Part shown: positions 42,935-52,139 of the stretch, one piece after another
Layout: every line of letters starts with the position of its first letter
Numbering within the stretch: position 1 is the first letter of the stretch
NCBI GenBank assembly: GCA_015522635.1
Contig: WALW01000019.1
Span: 248,001 to 312,000 of the forward strand
Source of the DNA: Candidatus Tiamatella incendiivivens
GTDB lineage: Archaea; Thermoproteota; Thermoprotei_A; Sulfolobales; Acidilobaceae
Reading direction: 5' to 3'
Length of the DNA: 64,000 bases
Notes under the pieces: generated by a model
What the model saw: only the letters and a program-made list of their open reading frames with translations
Told to the model about the DNA's origin: nothing
Database searches by the model: none
Made by a program: the position numbers and the translations under genes

Positions 42935-43288
42935 ATGGGAGCATTGAATTTCCCTGAAATAACTTCGCTTGCTGCACTATTGTTGTTACTCATGATTATA
43001 GTATATGTATTGTTGAACTATAGGGAATCCTCCCGGATCTTAAGAAAATATAGTGAAGCTATAAAAATGACGATGAATATCGAAGAAGTAAAGCAGTTTA
43101 TTTCCTCTCATAAAGGGATAAGGGTACAAGTGGAAGAAATCAATAACATTGTAGAAATCTATTGGGTAGCACATTCCAAATATCCATACATGTTTATAGA
43201 GTTTGATAGATCTCGAAACAAGATTACGGGTGTGTTTCTAATCGAAACAAAAGAAGATGAAATGAAAGCCAGAAGCGACGGAACATGA
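42935..43288 (+). CDS. Hypothetical membrane-anchored protein
   Basis: A 117-residue protein with one N-terminal transmembrane helix (residues ~10-30) and a soluble alpha/beta domain (NIEEVKQFISSHKGIRVQVE, EIYWVAHSKYPYMFIEF). The ATG at 42935 has GGGAGGGAG upstream. The family is not recognised. It is divergent from the NCS1 gene and followed by two opposing tRNA genes. Confidence 0.6.
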   Translation: MGALNFPEITSLAALLLLLMIIVYVLLNYRESSRILRKYSEAIKMTMNIEEVKQFISSHKGIRVQVEEINNIVEIYWVAHSKYPYMFIEFDRSRNKITGVFLIETKEDEMKARSDGT

Positions 43289-43308
43289 GAAGACCTCTAA
43301 CTTTTAGG

Positions 43309-43432
<124 letters not shown>

Positions 43433-43443
43433 ATCCAAAGGTT

Positions 43444-43531
43444 TGGTGCGGGGGGTGGGGTTCGAACCCACGCAGGCCTACGCCATCGGGTCCTCAGCCC
43501 GACCCCTTTGACCAGGCTCGGGCACCCCCGC
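43444..43531 (-). tRNA. tRNA-Leu(GAG)
   Basis: A class II tRNA with a long variable arm on the minus strand. Acceptor GCGGGGG/CCCCCGC, encoded CCA, anticodon arm TCGGG-CTGAGGA-CCCGA giving GAG, variable arm TGGCGTAGGCCTGC. No intron. It lies 13 bp upstream of tRNA-Val, so the two may be cotranscribed. Confidence 0.95.
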
Positions 43532-43577
43532 TTATCCTTGAATTCCCATTATTATTCCTTAGGTTTTTATTGATTGC

Positions 43578-45119
43578 CTATAGCTTCTCGTATTTTACCA
43601 CACCTTCTCTTTTACCGGCTAAAACTCTATATGTAGGTATAATGTTCCGCGGCTTGTTTGCTTCTGCAGCTTTTATTTTTCTAACAACTGTATTTTTGGG
43701 GGGCACCCCGATTCTTTCAGGATCTTTTTCAGCTACTTCTTTAATCTCTTTAAGTATATCTACATATCTTTCTATGTTTTCCTTTGTCTCGCTTTCCGTG
43801 AACTCTATCATAAGTGCTTCTCTAACAATTAAGGGGAAGTATATGGTTGGTGCGTAGAATCCATTATCCAGTAAATATTTTGCGACGTCGTCAGCAGTTA
43901 TCCCATATTTTTCTTTGAGAGGATAGGCGCTTATGACTATCTCGTGCTTCCTGGGTCTTATAGGATCATAGGGTATGGTATATCCGTCTATTCCCTCGAT
44001 TAGTTTCTTAAAATAGTTGGTATTCAGAGTACTTATAAGTGCGACTTGTCGGAGTCCTTTGCCTCCGAGAGATTTGATATATGCATATGCTTTGATATCC
44101 ACTGGTATATTGCCGTAGAATGAATGCATATAACCTATACATTTCTCACAAAATTGATCTAAGTAGTATCGTTTGCCTCGTTTTTTAACTATCGGTTTCG
44201 GCAGATATTTTACCATTTCTCCTTTAGCACAAACAGCTCCTCCTCCTGGCCCTCCCCCACCATGAGGAGTTGAGAAGGTTTTATGGAGGTTAATATGTAC
44301 AGTATCGAACCCCATATCACCTGGTCTTGCAATTCCCAGTATACCATTAAGGTTAGCTCCATCGTAATATAATTTGCCTCCTACGCCATGTATTAACCTT
44401 GATATTTCAAGGATATCCTTCTCAAAGACTCCAAGAGTATTCGGGTTAGTAAGCATTATTCCAGCAGTATGAGCTCCTGTTATAGACTTAAGCGCCTTCA
44501 AGTCAACGGTTCCCTCAGTATTAGAGGGAATCGTTATTACTTTAAACCCAGCCATCCTAGCACTAGCAGGATTTGTGCCATGAGCCGAATCCGGAACAAT
44601 CATCTCATCACGGTTGAATTGCTCAGTATCAATAAGGTATTTCTTAATCATTAAAGCTCCAGCAAGTTCTCCTGAAGCTCCTGCTGGAACTACAAGAGAA
44701 CATTCATCCATTCCTGTTAATAGAGCAAGCATTGACTGCAGTTCATAAAGTATTTCGAGAATACCTTGAACATCTTCATCTGGCTGCAACGGATGTAGCC
44801 AGGTTGTTTCATCTCTATTAGCCAAGTCTTCACTGATTTTTGGATTGTATTTCATGGTACAGCTACCTAGTGGAACAGGGCCTAAGTCAACGCCATAGGA
44901 CATTTGGCTCAATCTGGTATAATGCCTGGCTACCTCCACTTCACTAATCTCAGGAAGCTTTAGCACATTATGCCTCTTAGCATTTTCAGGCAGTTCCACG
45001 GGGAGATCTTCCAGGTCATCCTCTATTAATATCCCTGTCTTCCCAGGTGACGAATATTCATAGACTATTCTCTCATTCCAAAGTGCTTGCCTCCAAGGTT
45101 TATCGTCTAGGTTGTTCAT
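43578..45119 (-). CDS. gcvPB: Glycine dehydrogenase (decarboxylating), subunit 2
   Basis: A 513-residue PLP subunit of the split P-protein. The PLP lysine lies in HINLHKTFSTPHGGGGPGGG, preceded by YYDGANLNGILG and DSAHGTNPASARMAG. It decarboxylates glycine and passes the aminomethyl group to the H-protein lipoyl arm. The ATG at 45119 has GAGGTGACC upstream. No gcvH or gcvT is seen nearby. Both subunits lie on the minus strand with one base between them. Confidence 0.94.
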   Translation of the reverse strand: MNNLDDKPWRQALWNERIVYEYSSPGKTGILIEDDLEDLPVELPENAKRHNVLKLPEISEVEVARHYTRLSQMSYGVDLGPVPLGSCTMKYNPKISEDLANRDETTWLHPLQPDEDVQGILEILYELQSMLALLTGMDECSLVVPAGASGELAGALMIKKYLIDTEQFNRDEMIVPDSAHGTNPASARMAGFKVITIPSNTEGTVDLKALKSITGAHTAGIMLTNPNTLGVFEKDILEISRLIHGVGGKLYYDGANLNGILGIARPGDMGFDTVHINLHKTFSTPHGGGGPGGGAVCAKGEMVKYLPKPIVKKRGKRYYLDQFCEKCIGYMHSFYGNIPVDIKAYAYIKSLGGKGLRQVALISTLNTNYFKKLIEGIDGYTIPYDPIRPRKHEIVISAYPLKEKYGITADDVAKYLLDNGFYAPTIYFPLIVREALMIEFTESETKENIERYVDILKEIKEVAEKDPERIGVPPKNTVVRKIKAAEANKPRNIIPTYRVLAGKREGVVKYEKL

Positions 45120-45120
45120 C

Positions 45121-46473
45121 TCAGGTCACCTCCTTAATACTCTCTGTTAACATTTTCAAATCCTCTCTACTGTGGATTTCACTAGCACAAAATAGTGCGT
45201 GACGCCGGTATTCACTCCAATATTGACCCAGGTATAATCCTGGAAGAATTCCTTTACTTCTAATATTATCTTCTATCAAACGGTAATTCATATTGAACAG
45301 TATCGGGATTCTCTCAAAATAATATCCGCTATTAGGTATCATACCAGGGTCTATGCCTGCGAAAAGATCAGACATGTACTTAGTTTTCTTAAGTATAATC
45401 TCTCCTATTTTAGTGAATCCGTTCTTCCCCAGTAGAGCCATGAAGACGGCAGCACCTATAGTAATCAGTGCTTGATTAGTAGTAATGTTGCTTGTAGCTC
45501 TCTCCCGCCGGATATGCTGTTCTCTGGTTTGGAGGATCATTAAGTAAGCACGATTACCCTCTAAATCCTCTCCCAACCCTATTATTCTTCCAGGCATCTG
45601 TCTAACAAGCTTGGAATCCCATTTAACAGCTATTATACCTAGCCCATACCCCCCGTAATTCAATCCTAACCCTAGACTTCTCCCCTCTCCTACAGCTATA
45701 TCCGCACCGTATTCTCCTGGAGGTTTTATAACACCTAAAGATAAAGGGTCAGTTAAACTTATTACCAGAGCTCCCTGTTCATGCGCGATTTCCGCTAGTT
45801 CATTTGCGTTCTCACGTATTTTACCAGTAAATGTAGGGTTATCTATGACTATCGATGCAATATCACCGGTTTCTAATGATCTCTTAAGCTCCTCTGATTC
45901 AAGCCCTTCTACATAGATTATTCTACCATTTATACCTGACAAGTATGTTTCGATTACTCGCTTGTAAAACGGGTTAATATATGAGTCTAGGATAACGCTA
46001 TATTTTCTTTTTACACGAAAACTCATCAGTATAGCTTCTGCTAAGGCAGTAGCTCCATCATAATGGGAAGCATTTACAACATCTAATTCGAATAGATCCG
46101 CTATCATACTTTGATACTCAAAGAAGGCTTGCAATAAACCCTGAGATATTTCCGGTTGGTAGGGAGTATATGATGTATAAAATTCTGCTCTTTCCATTAC
46201 ATGCCGAACAAGAGCAGGGGTTATATGAGGGCAGGGAGGCCGAAATATCTTGTTCAGCGGGTATACTCGATTGAATGACATTTTTTCTCTAACAAGAAGA
46301 CTAACCCGGTATTCATCTATAGGATTGCCTATAGAATCAAGTTCATCCTCTGGTAAAATTATCTCTCCTGGAAGATCTCTGAATAAATCCATCACACTGT
46401 TTACTCCTATTTTTATAAGCATTTCACTAATAGTATGAGGAGAAGAGTTAGGCATCCACGGATGAGGCTTCAA
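45121..46473 (-). CDS. gcvPA: Glycine dehydrogenase (decarboxylating), subunit 1
   Basis: A 450-residue partner lacking the PLP lysine: HPWMPNSSPHTISEMLIKIG, YTSYTPYQPEISQGLLQAFF, VVNASHYDGATALAEA and REQHIRRERATSNITTNQAL. With subunit 2 it forms the split archaeal P-protein. The start is TTG at 46473 (GGGTG upstream), giving the expected N-terminus; an ATG at 46455 is an alternative. Confidence 0.93.
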   Translation of the reverse strand: MKPHPWMPNSSPHTISEMLIKIGVNSVMDLFRDLPGEIILPEDELDSIGNPIDEYRVSLLVREKMSFNRVYPLNKIFRPPCPHITPALVRHVMERAEFYTSYTPYQPEISQGLLQAFFEYQSMIADLFELDVVNASHYDGATALAEAILMSFRVKRKYSVILDSYINPFYKRVIETYLSGINGRIIYVEGLESEELKRSLETGDIASIVIDNPTFTGKIRENANELAEIAHEQGALVISLTDPLSLGVIKPPGEYGADIAVGEGRSLGLGLNYGGYGLGIIAVKWDSKLVRQMPGRIIGLGEDLEGNRAYLMILQTREQHIRRERATSNITTNQALITIGAAVFMALLGKNGFTKIGEIILKKTKYMSDLFAGIDPGMIPNSGYYFERIPILFNMNYRLIEDNIRSKGILPGLYLGQYWSEYRRHALFCASEIHSREDLKMLTESIKEVT

Positions 46474-46550
46474 GACAAGTACACCCCCTCCAATAATAGA
46501 TAAGCGTTCGGCGGAATATTATAGAAGTATACCTTCATGTAAATACATTA

Positions 46551-46564
46551 TACTCCTTGGAGTA
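46551..46564. promoter_or_regulatory. Palindrome between gcvPA and the acyl-CoA dehydrogenase gene
   Basis: TACTCC-TT-GGAGTA lies in the 181-bp divergent intergenic region, just upstream of a TATA-like GTTTATATC (46572-46580) on the plus strand. It could be an operator for one or both operons. Confidence 0.35.
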
Positions 46565-46654
46565 AAACCCGGTTTATATCACTCTTTAACATTTATATTA
46601 CCTACCTAACTAACTGTCTAGTCGGATCCAACTAATTTGCATAGGTGAATCGTT

Positions 46655-47908
46655 TTGGTAGATTTCGAGTTCTCAGAGGACGAGATTAGATTCCGTGACA
46701 GCGTAAGAGAATTTGCCAAGCGCTATATAGAGCCTAAATGGATCGAAATAGATGAACAAGGGAAAATCCCAATGGATCTCATAAGGAAGATAGCTGACCA
46801 AGGATTATACGCTATACCAGTTCCAGAGGAATATGGTGGAATGGGCGGTACAATGGTTATGGCTGCTCTAGCTGTGGAAGAAATAGCCTACCATGATCCT
46901 GCGGTTGCTATAGCTGTATACACGCTTCTCCAAAACGGCTGGCCCCTTGCACTAGCACTGTTTGGTCAGGAAGAGGCTAAAATGGAGATACTCCCCAAGG
47001 TAGCTTCCGGGGACGCGTTCTTTGGAATAGCGTCAACAGAACCTCAGGGAGGTAGTGATGTAGCCGGGAATAAGGTGGTTGCTAGGAAAGTAGGTGGCAA
47101 ATGGGTTATAAACGGTGAGAAAGCATTCATAAGCGGTGTAAGGGAGCTACAAGAACTCCCAGAAGGGGGAGGATTCTTCCTAGTAGCTAAAACAGAGAAA
47201 CCAGGATGGAGTCATACGAGAATAACTGATTTCGCAGTCTTACCCAAATGGAATGGTAAAATAAGAGAAGAATGGAAGCCTACGGTTTATGAGGAAATAG
47301 GTAGGCACGGGCTTTCCACAGGAGGATTCACTCTTGAGAACTTTGAAGTGGATGATAAATACAGGATAGGCGATGTCAATAAAGGATTCTACCTAGTTCT
47401 ACAAGGCTTTAACATTGCCAGAATATTAGTCTCTGCAGCGACGATTGGAAGCGCTAGATGGGCTCTTGACAAAGCTAAGGAATGGCTCACTACTAGAAAA
47501 CTATTCCAAGGCAGGCCTATAGCTAGTTTTGAAGGAGTAAGCTTCCGTTATGCAGAGCTTTATACAAAATTAGAGGCAGCAAAGTACTTCACATACAAAG
47601 CAGCTTGGATGGCAGACAACACTTACCTAACAAAGAGCCCTAAGTTCAAACCGCAGGACGTTAACCTGCCTGTAGCTATGGCAAAGATGATGGGTCCTAC
47701 AACGGCAACAGAAGTCTATACTGAAGTGCTCAAGTGGTTTGGTGCATACGGTTTTACTAAAGATTGTACAGCTTATAGAGGATGGCTTGGAACGTTCTCA
47801 TATACTATAGGAGCAGAAGGAGCCCAGAATATAATGAAGTATATCATAGCTAGAGATACGCTAGGTAGTGACGCAGTCAGAAACGTTTGGGTCAAAGAAG
47901 AAGACTAA
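46655..47908 (+). CDS. acd: Acyl-CoA dehydrogenase
   Basis: A 417-residue flavoprotein of the acyl-CoA dehydrogenase fold. FGIASTEPQGGSDVAGNKVV is the FAD-contacting signature (TEPxxGSD), WVINGEKAFISG follows, and a Glu in IGAEGAQNIMKYIIARD occupies the catalytic-base region. It oxidises an acyl-CoA (perhaps a branched chain from amino-acid breakdown) and delivers electrons to ETF encoded next. The start is TTG at 46655 with AGGTGAA upstream. Confidence 0.92.
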   Translation: MVDFEFSEDEIRFRDSVREFAKRYIEPKWIEIDEQGKIPMDLIRKIADQGLYAIPVPEEYGGMGGTMVMAALAVEEIAYHDPAVAIAVYTLLQNGWPLALALFGQEEAKMEILPKVASGDAFFGIASTEPQGGSDVAGNKVVARKVGGKWVINGEKAFISGVRELQELPEGGGFFLVAKTEKPGWSHTRITDFAVLPKWNGKIREEWKPTVYEEIGRHGLSTGGFTLENFEVDDKYRIGDVNKGFYLVLQGFNIARILVSAATIGSARWALDKAKEWLTTRKLFQGRPIASFEGVSFRYAELYTKLEAAKYFTYKAAWMADNTYLTKSPKFKPQDVNLPVAMAKMMGPTTATEVYTEVLKWFGAYGFTKDCTAYRGWLGTFSYTIGAEGAQNIMKYIIARDTLGSDAVRNVWVKEED

Positions 47909-47970
47909 ACTCATTAATTCTCTCCTCTTTTTATTTTCTCAATGGTTCTTAAACATATGGGGGTTTAGGT

Positions 47971-48741
47971 GTGAAAGTACTAGTAGCTATCAAACTAACA
48001 TATGATATTAACCAATTGAAATTCGAGAAAGATGGGACACCACTCCTTGATGCTTGTCCTAAAGTAATGGGAGAGGCTGATAAGTGTGCTATGGAGGAAG
48101 CTGCAAGGCTAAAGGAATCCGGTAAGGCTGGAGAAGTAGTTGCTCTAACTATAGGATCATCTAAGGAACACCAAAGAATGCTTAAAGACGCATACGCCAT
48201 GGGGGCTACAAAGGCTGCTTTGTTCAAGGTGGATGACCCGGATACCCTCTCAGCGCTATCAGTTGCCAACATTATAGCAGCATTCGCCGAGAAAACAGGT
48301 CCCTATGACTTGATATTACTTGGATCAGGAGCAGGCGACACTCACTCCTCGATTGTAGGCCCTATTGTTGCATCACTGCTTAACACTCCTCTTCTAGCTA
48401 ATGCAGACAGGGTAAGTGTGGAAGGCAACAATGTTACTATAGTTTCAACTTTAGAAGACGGACAGTATAAGTTCACAAGTAAAACACCGGTAGTAGTAAC
48501 TGTTACGAGCGAGGCTAATGAGCCTAGGATTCCTACAATACGTGATATATTAAGATCTAAGAAGAAGCCTATAGATGAGGTTTCACCCGAGGACATAGGA
48601 GTGAAACTTGCGATGATAGATCTGGTTGAGATTAAGAAGTACGAGGTGCCTCGTAAGCGTGTGAAAATAGAAGCTACGGACAACGTGGAAGAAGCTATAG
48701 ATCAACTCATTAAGACTCTGGAGCAAGAGGGGGTTATCTAG
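47971..48741 (+). CDS. etfB: Electron transfer flavoprotein, beta subunit
   Basis: A 256-residue protein of the ETF/FixA family: ACPKVMGEADKCAMEEAARL, GEVVALTIGSSKEHQRMLKD, LILLGSGAGDTHSSIVGPIV and ARRG-like LLNTPLLANADRVSV. It binds AMP or FAD and accepts electrons from acyl-CoA dehydrogenase. Start GTG at 47971; etfA begins two bases after its stop. Confidence 0.93.
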   Translation: MKVLVAIKLTYDINQLKFEKDGTPLLDACPKVMGEADKCAMEEAARLKESGKAGEVVALTIGSSKEHQRMLKDAYAMGATKAALFKVDDPDTLSALSVANIIAAFAEKTGPYDLILLGSGAGDTHSSIVGPIVASLLNTPLLANADRVSVEGNNVTIVSTLEDGQYKFTSKTPVVVTVTSEANEPRIPTIRDILRSKKKPIDEVSPEDIGVKLAMIDLVEIKKYEVPRKRVKIEATDNVEEAIDQLIKTLEQEGVI

Positions 48742-48742
48742 G

Positions 48743-49645
48743 GTGCCTAACGTTCTAGTTTATGTGGAGGAATCCTCTTGGGGTAAGCAACTTTCAACTG
48801 CTGCTAGGGGAATAGGTACAGCCGTTCTTTACACTCCTAGCAAAGAGGTTGTAGGAGAATTAACAGGTTACTACGAGAGGCTTTACTATAGCACCTTACA
48901 ACACTTTGACCCCATGGTTGTATCCAAAGCTATACAAGAAGTGCTGTCAAAAGAGTCTCCTAACGCAGTATTGTTTCCATGTACCAATAAGGGAAGAATG
49001 ATAGCAGGATTACTTGCAGGAAGTACTGGGTATGATATTGTAACGGACACGGTTTCACTTAAATCATCAGCAGACAGATTCGAAGCCATTAAGCTAACCT
49101 TTGGTGGAAATGCATCTGCAACACTGAAGGTGAATAAACCTATAATAGCGTGCATAGTAAGCGGTTCCTACAAGGAGTCAGAGCCTAGTGATTCGAAAGG
49201 AGAAGTGATAGAAGTAAGTACCGGAGAATATTTACTGTCTGTAGAGTTTAGCCCGAGGAAACTAGAAGGCGTTGATCCTTCTAAAGCAGATATAGTTGTA
49301 GGTGCAGGTAGAGGTGTTAAAAAGAAAGAAGACTTGGAAATGATAAAAAAGCTTGCTGATATTCTCGGAGGCGCTTGGAGCGTAACCCGCCCCCTCGCCG
49401 CTGACTACGGTTGGGCAGACACTTGGATAGGCATCTCCGGATTGGTTATAAACCCTAAGCTCTATGTAGCGATAGGCGTTTCCGGTCAGCCTCACCATAC
49501 TATGGGAGTTAGAGGGGCCAGGATCATAGTGTCTATAAACAATGATGAATCAGCACCTATATTTGAAGAGTCAGACTACGGTGTTGTCGGTGACTTATAT
49601 ACTGTTGTACCGATTCTCATCGGGAAACTGAAGGAAAAGAAATAA
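48743..49645 (+). CDS. etfA: Electron transfer flavoprotein, alpha subunit
   Basis: A 300-residue ETF alpha/FixB. The C-terminal FAD domain has IVVGAGRGVKKKEDLEMIKK, GGAWSVTRPLAADYGWADTW and VAIGVSGQPHHTMGVRGARI (family form SGAIQH at the central loop is SGQPHH here). It forms the heterodimeric carrier with EtfB, delivering electrons to the FixC-like membrane dehydrogenase. Confidence 0.93.
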   Translation: MPNVLVYVEESSWGKQLSTAARGIGTAVLYTPSKEVVGELTGYYERLYYSTLQHFDPMVVSKAIQEVLSKESPNAVLFPCTNKGRMIAGLLAGSTGYDIVTDTVSLKSSADRFEAIKLTFGGNASATLKVNKPIIACIVSGSYKESEPSDSKGEVIEVSTGEYLLSVEFSPRKLEGVDPSKADIVVGAGRGVKKKEDLEMIKKLADILGGAWSVTRPLAADYGWADTWIGISGLVINPKLYVAIGVSGQPHHTMGVRGARIIVSINNDESAPIFEESDYGVVGDLYTVVPILIGKLKEKK

Positions 49646-49694
49646 TTTCTCTACAACTCAATAATTCCAACTCCACTACAAGGGTAGGCTAACA

Positions 49695-50993
49695 TTGTCC
49701 GAGAAATTCGATGTTGTGGTGATAGGAGGAGGCCCTGCTGGGCTTAGTACAGCTTGTTTCCTAGCTAAAGCTGGATTTGAGCCTGTCGTAGTAGAGAGAG
49801 GCCAGGAACCTGGAGCAAAAAACGTGTTTGGCGGCCGAATATACTCCTATGTACTTGACAAATATTTTCCGGGGTGGAGAAAAGAAGCACCTATAGAGCG
49901 CTGGGTTAGAAGAGAAAAGCTCAGTTTGTCATGTAGAGAAGATACTGTAACTATAGATTTCACGAGGAAGAAACCGTTAGTAGATGAGGAATATGATAGT
50001 TTCACTGCTTTTCTAAGTAAGTTTGTAGGCTGGATGGCAGAGAAAACTGAAGAAGAGGGTGCTATGGTTCTAAGTGGTAGTAAGGTGGATGATATTGTAT
50101 TTGATGAAAACGGCCTAGCTACTGGAGTTATCGCTGATGGAGAGAGGATTGACGCTGACTATATAGTGATCGCTGAAGGTGTTAACACTCTTCTCAGTGA
50201 GAAACTTGGTATTAGGGAGAAACCAGCGCTTGAGACCACGGCTTTAGGTGTCAAAGAAGTGATTAGATTAGGGAGAGAGGAAATAAACAAGCGGTTCGGA
50301 ACAGAAGACTGGGAAGGTATAGCACAATTCTTTGTAGGCGATCCTCTCAAAGGGGTTGCAGGCGGGGGCTTCTTATATACCATGAGTGAATATGTGACTA
50401 TAGGCGCCGTTGTTAGACTCTCAGAGGTTAACAAGAGAGAATTAACGATGAAGGACGTAGCTGAGCAACTAAGACTGCATCCGGCAATATATGACTATGT
50501 TAAAGGGGGTGTTCTAATGGAATACTCTGCTCATCTAACAAGAGAAGGAGGTTTAATGGATATTTTAGAGAAACCATATGGACCGGGGTATCTCGTGGTC
50601 GGAGATGCAGCAGGTTACATACTGAATACTGGTTTCACTATTAGAGGTGTAGACATGGCTATAGAGTCAGGAAGATTGGCAGCTGAAACGATAATCAACG
50701 CTCATAATGAAGGTAGGAGAGACGAGGAAGCATTATCCTATTATAAGAAATTGGTTGATGAAAGCGTGATTGGAAAAAACTTGAGGGAATATAAGAATCT
50801 ACCTAAGTTCCTAGAAAATGATCTTCTCTATAAGGATCTGCCAGAGATTATGTGTGAAGTTTTCAACACAGCATATACTACGAATGAACAAGTTAAGAGA
50901 ATCTACCCTGTTCTAATGGACTCTCTAAAATCCCATGGTCTCAGCTGGTTCACTCTGTTAAAAATGTTATTAGAGGTGAGGCGGGCAATATGA
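49695..50993 (+). CDS. fixC: FixC/ETF-quinone oxidoreductase-like flavoprotein
   Basis: A 432-residue geranylgeranyl-reductase/FixC-type flavoenzyme. DVVVIGGGPAGLSTACFLAK binds ADP, GAKNVFGGRIYSYVLDKYFP follows, and GPGYLVVGDAAGYILNTGFT is the second FAD contact. It should pass electrons from ETF to quinone (or take part in ETF-based bifurcation) at the membrane. The start is TTG at 49695. It overlaps fixX by four bases. Confidence 0.9.
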   Translation: MSEKFDVVVIGGGPAGLSTACFLAKAGFEPVVVERGQEPGAKNVFGGRIYSYVLDKYFPGWRKEAPIERWVRREKLSLSCREDTVTIDFTRKKPLVDEEYDSFTAFLSKFVGWMAEKTEEEGAMVLSGSKVDDIVFDENGLATGVIADGERIDADYIVIAEGVNTLLSEKLGIREKPALETTALGVKEVIRLGREEINKRFGTEDWEGIAQFFVGDPLKGVAGGGFLYTMSEYVTIGAVVRLSEVNKRELTMKDVAEQLRLHPAIYDYVKGGVLMEYSAHLTREGGLMDILEKPYGPGYLVVGDAAGYILNTGFTIRGVDMAIESGRLAAETIINAHNEGRRDEEALSYYKKLVDESVIGKNLREYKNLPKFLENDLLYKDLPEIMCEVFNTAYTTNEQVKRIYPVLMDSLKSHGLSWFTLLKMLLEVRRAI

Positions 50994-51292
50994 GCGTCAA
51001 AGAACTACCGGAGAAACCCTTAACTGTGGAGAAAAGACTCACTCTAACGAAGTTTGAGATATATGAGAAACCTCACATTATCGTTGATACGGAAAAATGT
51101 GAGAGATGCGAAGACAAGCCATGCCTAAACTCTTGTCCCGCCGGGCTATATAGCCTCGATGAGAACGGGAAGCTACTGTTTATATATGAAGGATGCCTGG
51201 AATGCGGTACTTGTAGAATTATATGTCCGCATGAAGCTGTATCATGGAGCTATCCACCCGGAGGATACGGTGTCTGGTATAAATTTGGTTGA
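50990..51292 (+). CDS. fixX: FixX-like ferredoxin
   Basis: A 100-residue ferredoxin with two cysteine sets, CERCEDKPCLNSCPAGLY and CLECGTCRIICPHEAVSW, ending GGYGVWYKFG like FixX. It is the iron-sulfur partner of FixC. The first set has an extended loop, so one cluster may be incomplete, as is normal in FixX. Confidence 0.92.
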   Translation: MSVKELPEKPLTVEKRLTLTKFEIYEKPHIIVDTEKCERCEDKPCLNSCPAGLYSLDENGKLLFIYEGCLECGTCRIICPHEAVSWSYPPGGYGVWYKFG

Positions 51293-51297
51293 AATCA

Positions 51298-51771
51298 ATG
51301 GCAGGTAGTTTTTTGGGACCCGATACATCTAGCCTTGCTGAAGAAACTTATCTTGAGCTAATGGGTTTTTCCTTTGAATCCGCACATTTAACTCATACTA
51401 AGGAAAAGGGAAGCTATGGACTTCATGGGCATACATTTAATGTAAAACTAAGAATATGGGGGGAACCTGACCCTGATACATATATCATAGTTGATGTATC
51501 TCTGGTTAGAGAAATACTAGAGGAAATTATACAAGAATTCGATCATAAAGTCATAATTGGAAGCAGTCAGACTGAACTGCAATCTATGCTTGAAAGACTT
51601 AGCTTACAATATGCAGTTCTCCCCTATCCGCAGGCTTCTATGGAGGCGTTATCTAGACATATCGGCAGGCTTCTATGGGAGAAGCTTGGTAGTAACTATA
51701 ATGTAAAAGCAGTTGAAACATGTGTATCCCAGGGATTAGAGGAGTATGCTTGTTATAAGATAGGTATTTGA
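51298..51771 (+). CDS. 6-pyruvoyl-tetrahydropterin synthase/QueD family protein
   Basis: A roughly 157-residue PTPS-fold protein. FSFESAHLTHTKEKGSYGLH followed by GHTFNVKLRI supplies the three zinc His ligands; YIIVDVSLVREILEEIIQEF and PQASMEALSRHIGRLLW are typical later segments. The catalytic Cys that usually lies just before the HGH motif is absent (SYGLHGH). The ATG at 51298 follows the fixX stop by six bases. It may act on a pterin or deazapurine precursor, but the variant active site makes the reaction uncertain. Confidence 0.8.
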   Translation: MAGSFLGPDTSSLAEETYLELMGFSFESAHLTHTKEKGSYGLHGHTFNVKLRIWGEPDPDTYIIVDVSLVREILEEIIQEFDHKVIIGSSQTELQSMLERLSLQYAVLPYPQASMEALSRHIGRLLWEKLGSNYNVKAVETCVSQGLEEYACYKIGI

Positions 51772-51776
51772 AGGTT

Positions 51777-52031
51777 TTACCGTCTACCCAGTTTCCTCGC
51801 TTCTCTTTCCGTTTCTCTTAGCATTAAGATGTCTCCTATCCTCACTGGGCCGAGAACGTTTCTGGTTATTATCCTACCCTTATCCCTCCCTTCTAGTACT
51901 CTAACATGTACCTGTGTAACCTCTCCTGAGACACCTGTCCTCCCGATGAGTTGAATTACTTCAGCCGGGTATCCAAGCTCCTCTATTATGCTATCTTCTT
52001 TCTTACTCAATTCTAACACCTGTCCATCCAC
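51777..52031 (-). CDS. rps28e: Ribosomal protein eS28
   Basis: An 84-residue small-subunit protein. [40 protein letters not shown] and [16 protein letters not shown] match eS28. The start is GTG at 52031. In many archaea it precedes rpl24e on the same strand; here it points the other way, with a decayed transposon gene in between. Confidence 0.95.
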   Translation of the reverse strand: MDGQVLELSKKEDSIIEELGYPAEVIQLIGRTGVSGEVTQVHVRVLEGRDKGRIITRNVLGPVRIGDILMLRETEREARKLGRR

Positions 52032-52139
52032 TGCTATACAATCAATGAATAATACCTGGGGATAAAAACTTATTTAAACTATGTCTATTGAACCGTTCAC
52101 TCCAATTGTGCTTTCAAGTATCAATTATTATTGAAGATT

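Noticed and set aside
50501-50920. Two further TTCTAATGGA matches to the ORB-like core
   Set aside because: Both are inside fixC, encoding the ordinary residues VLME and VLMD, with no consistent G-run.
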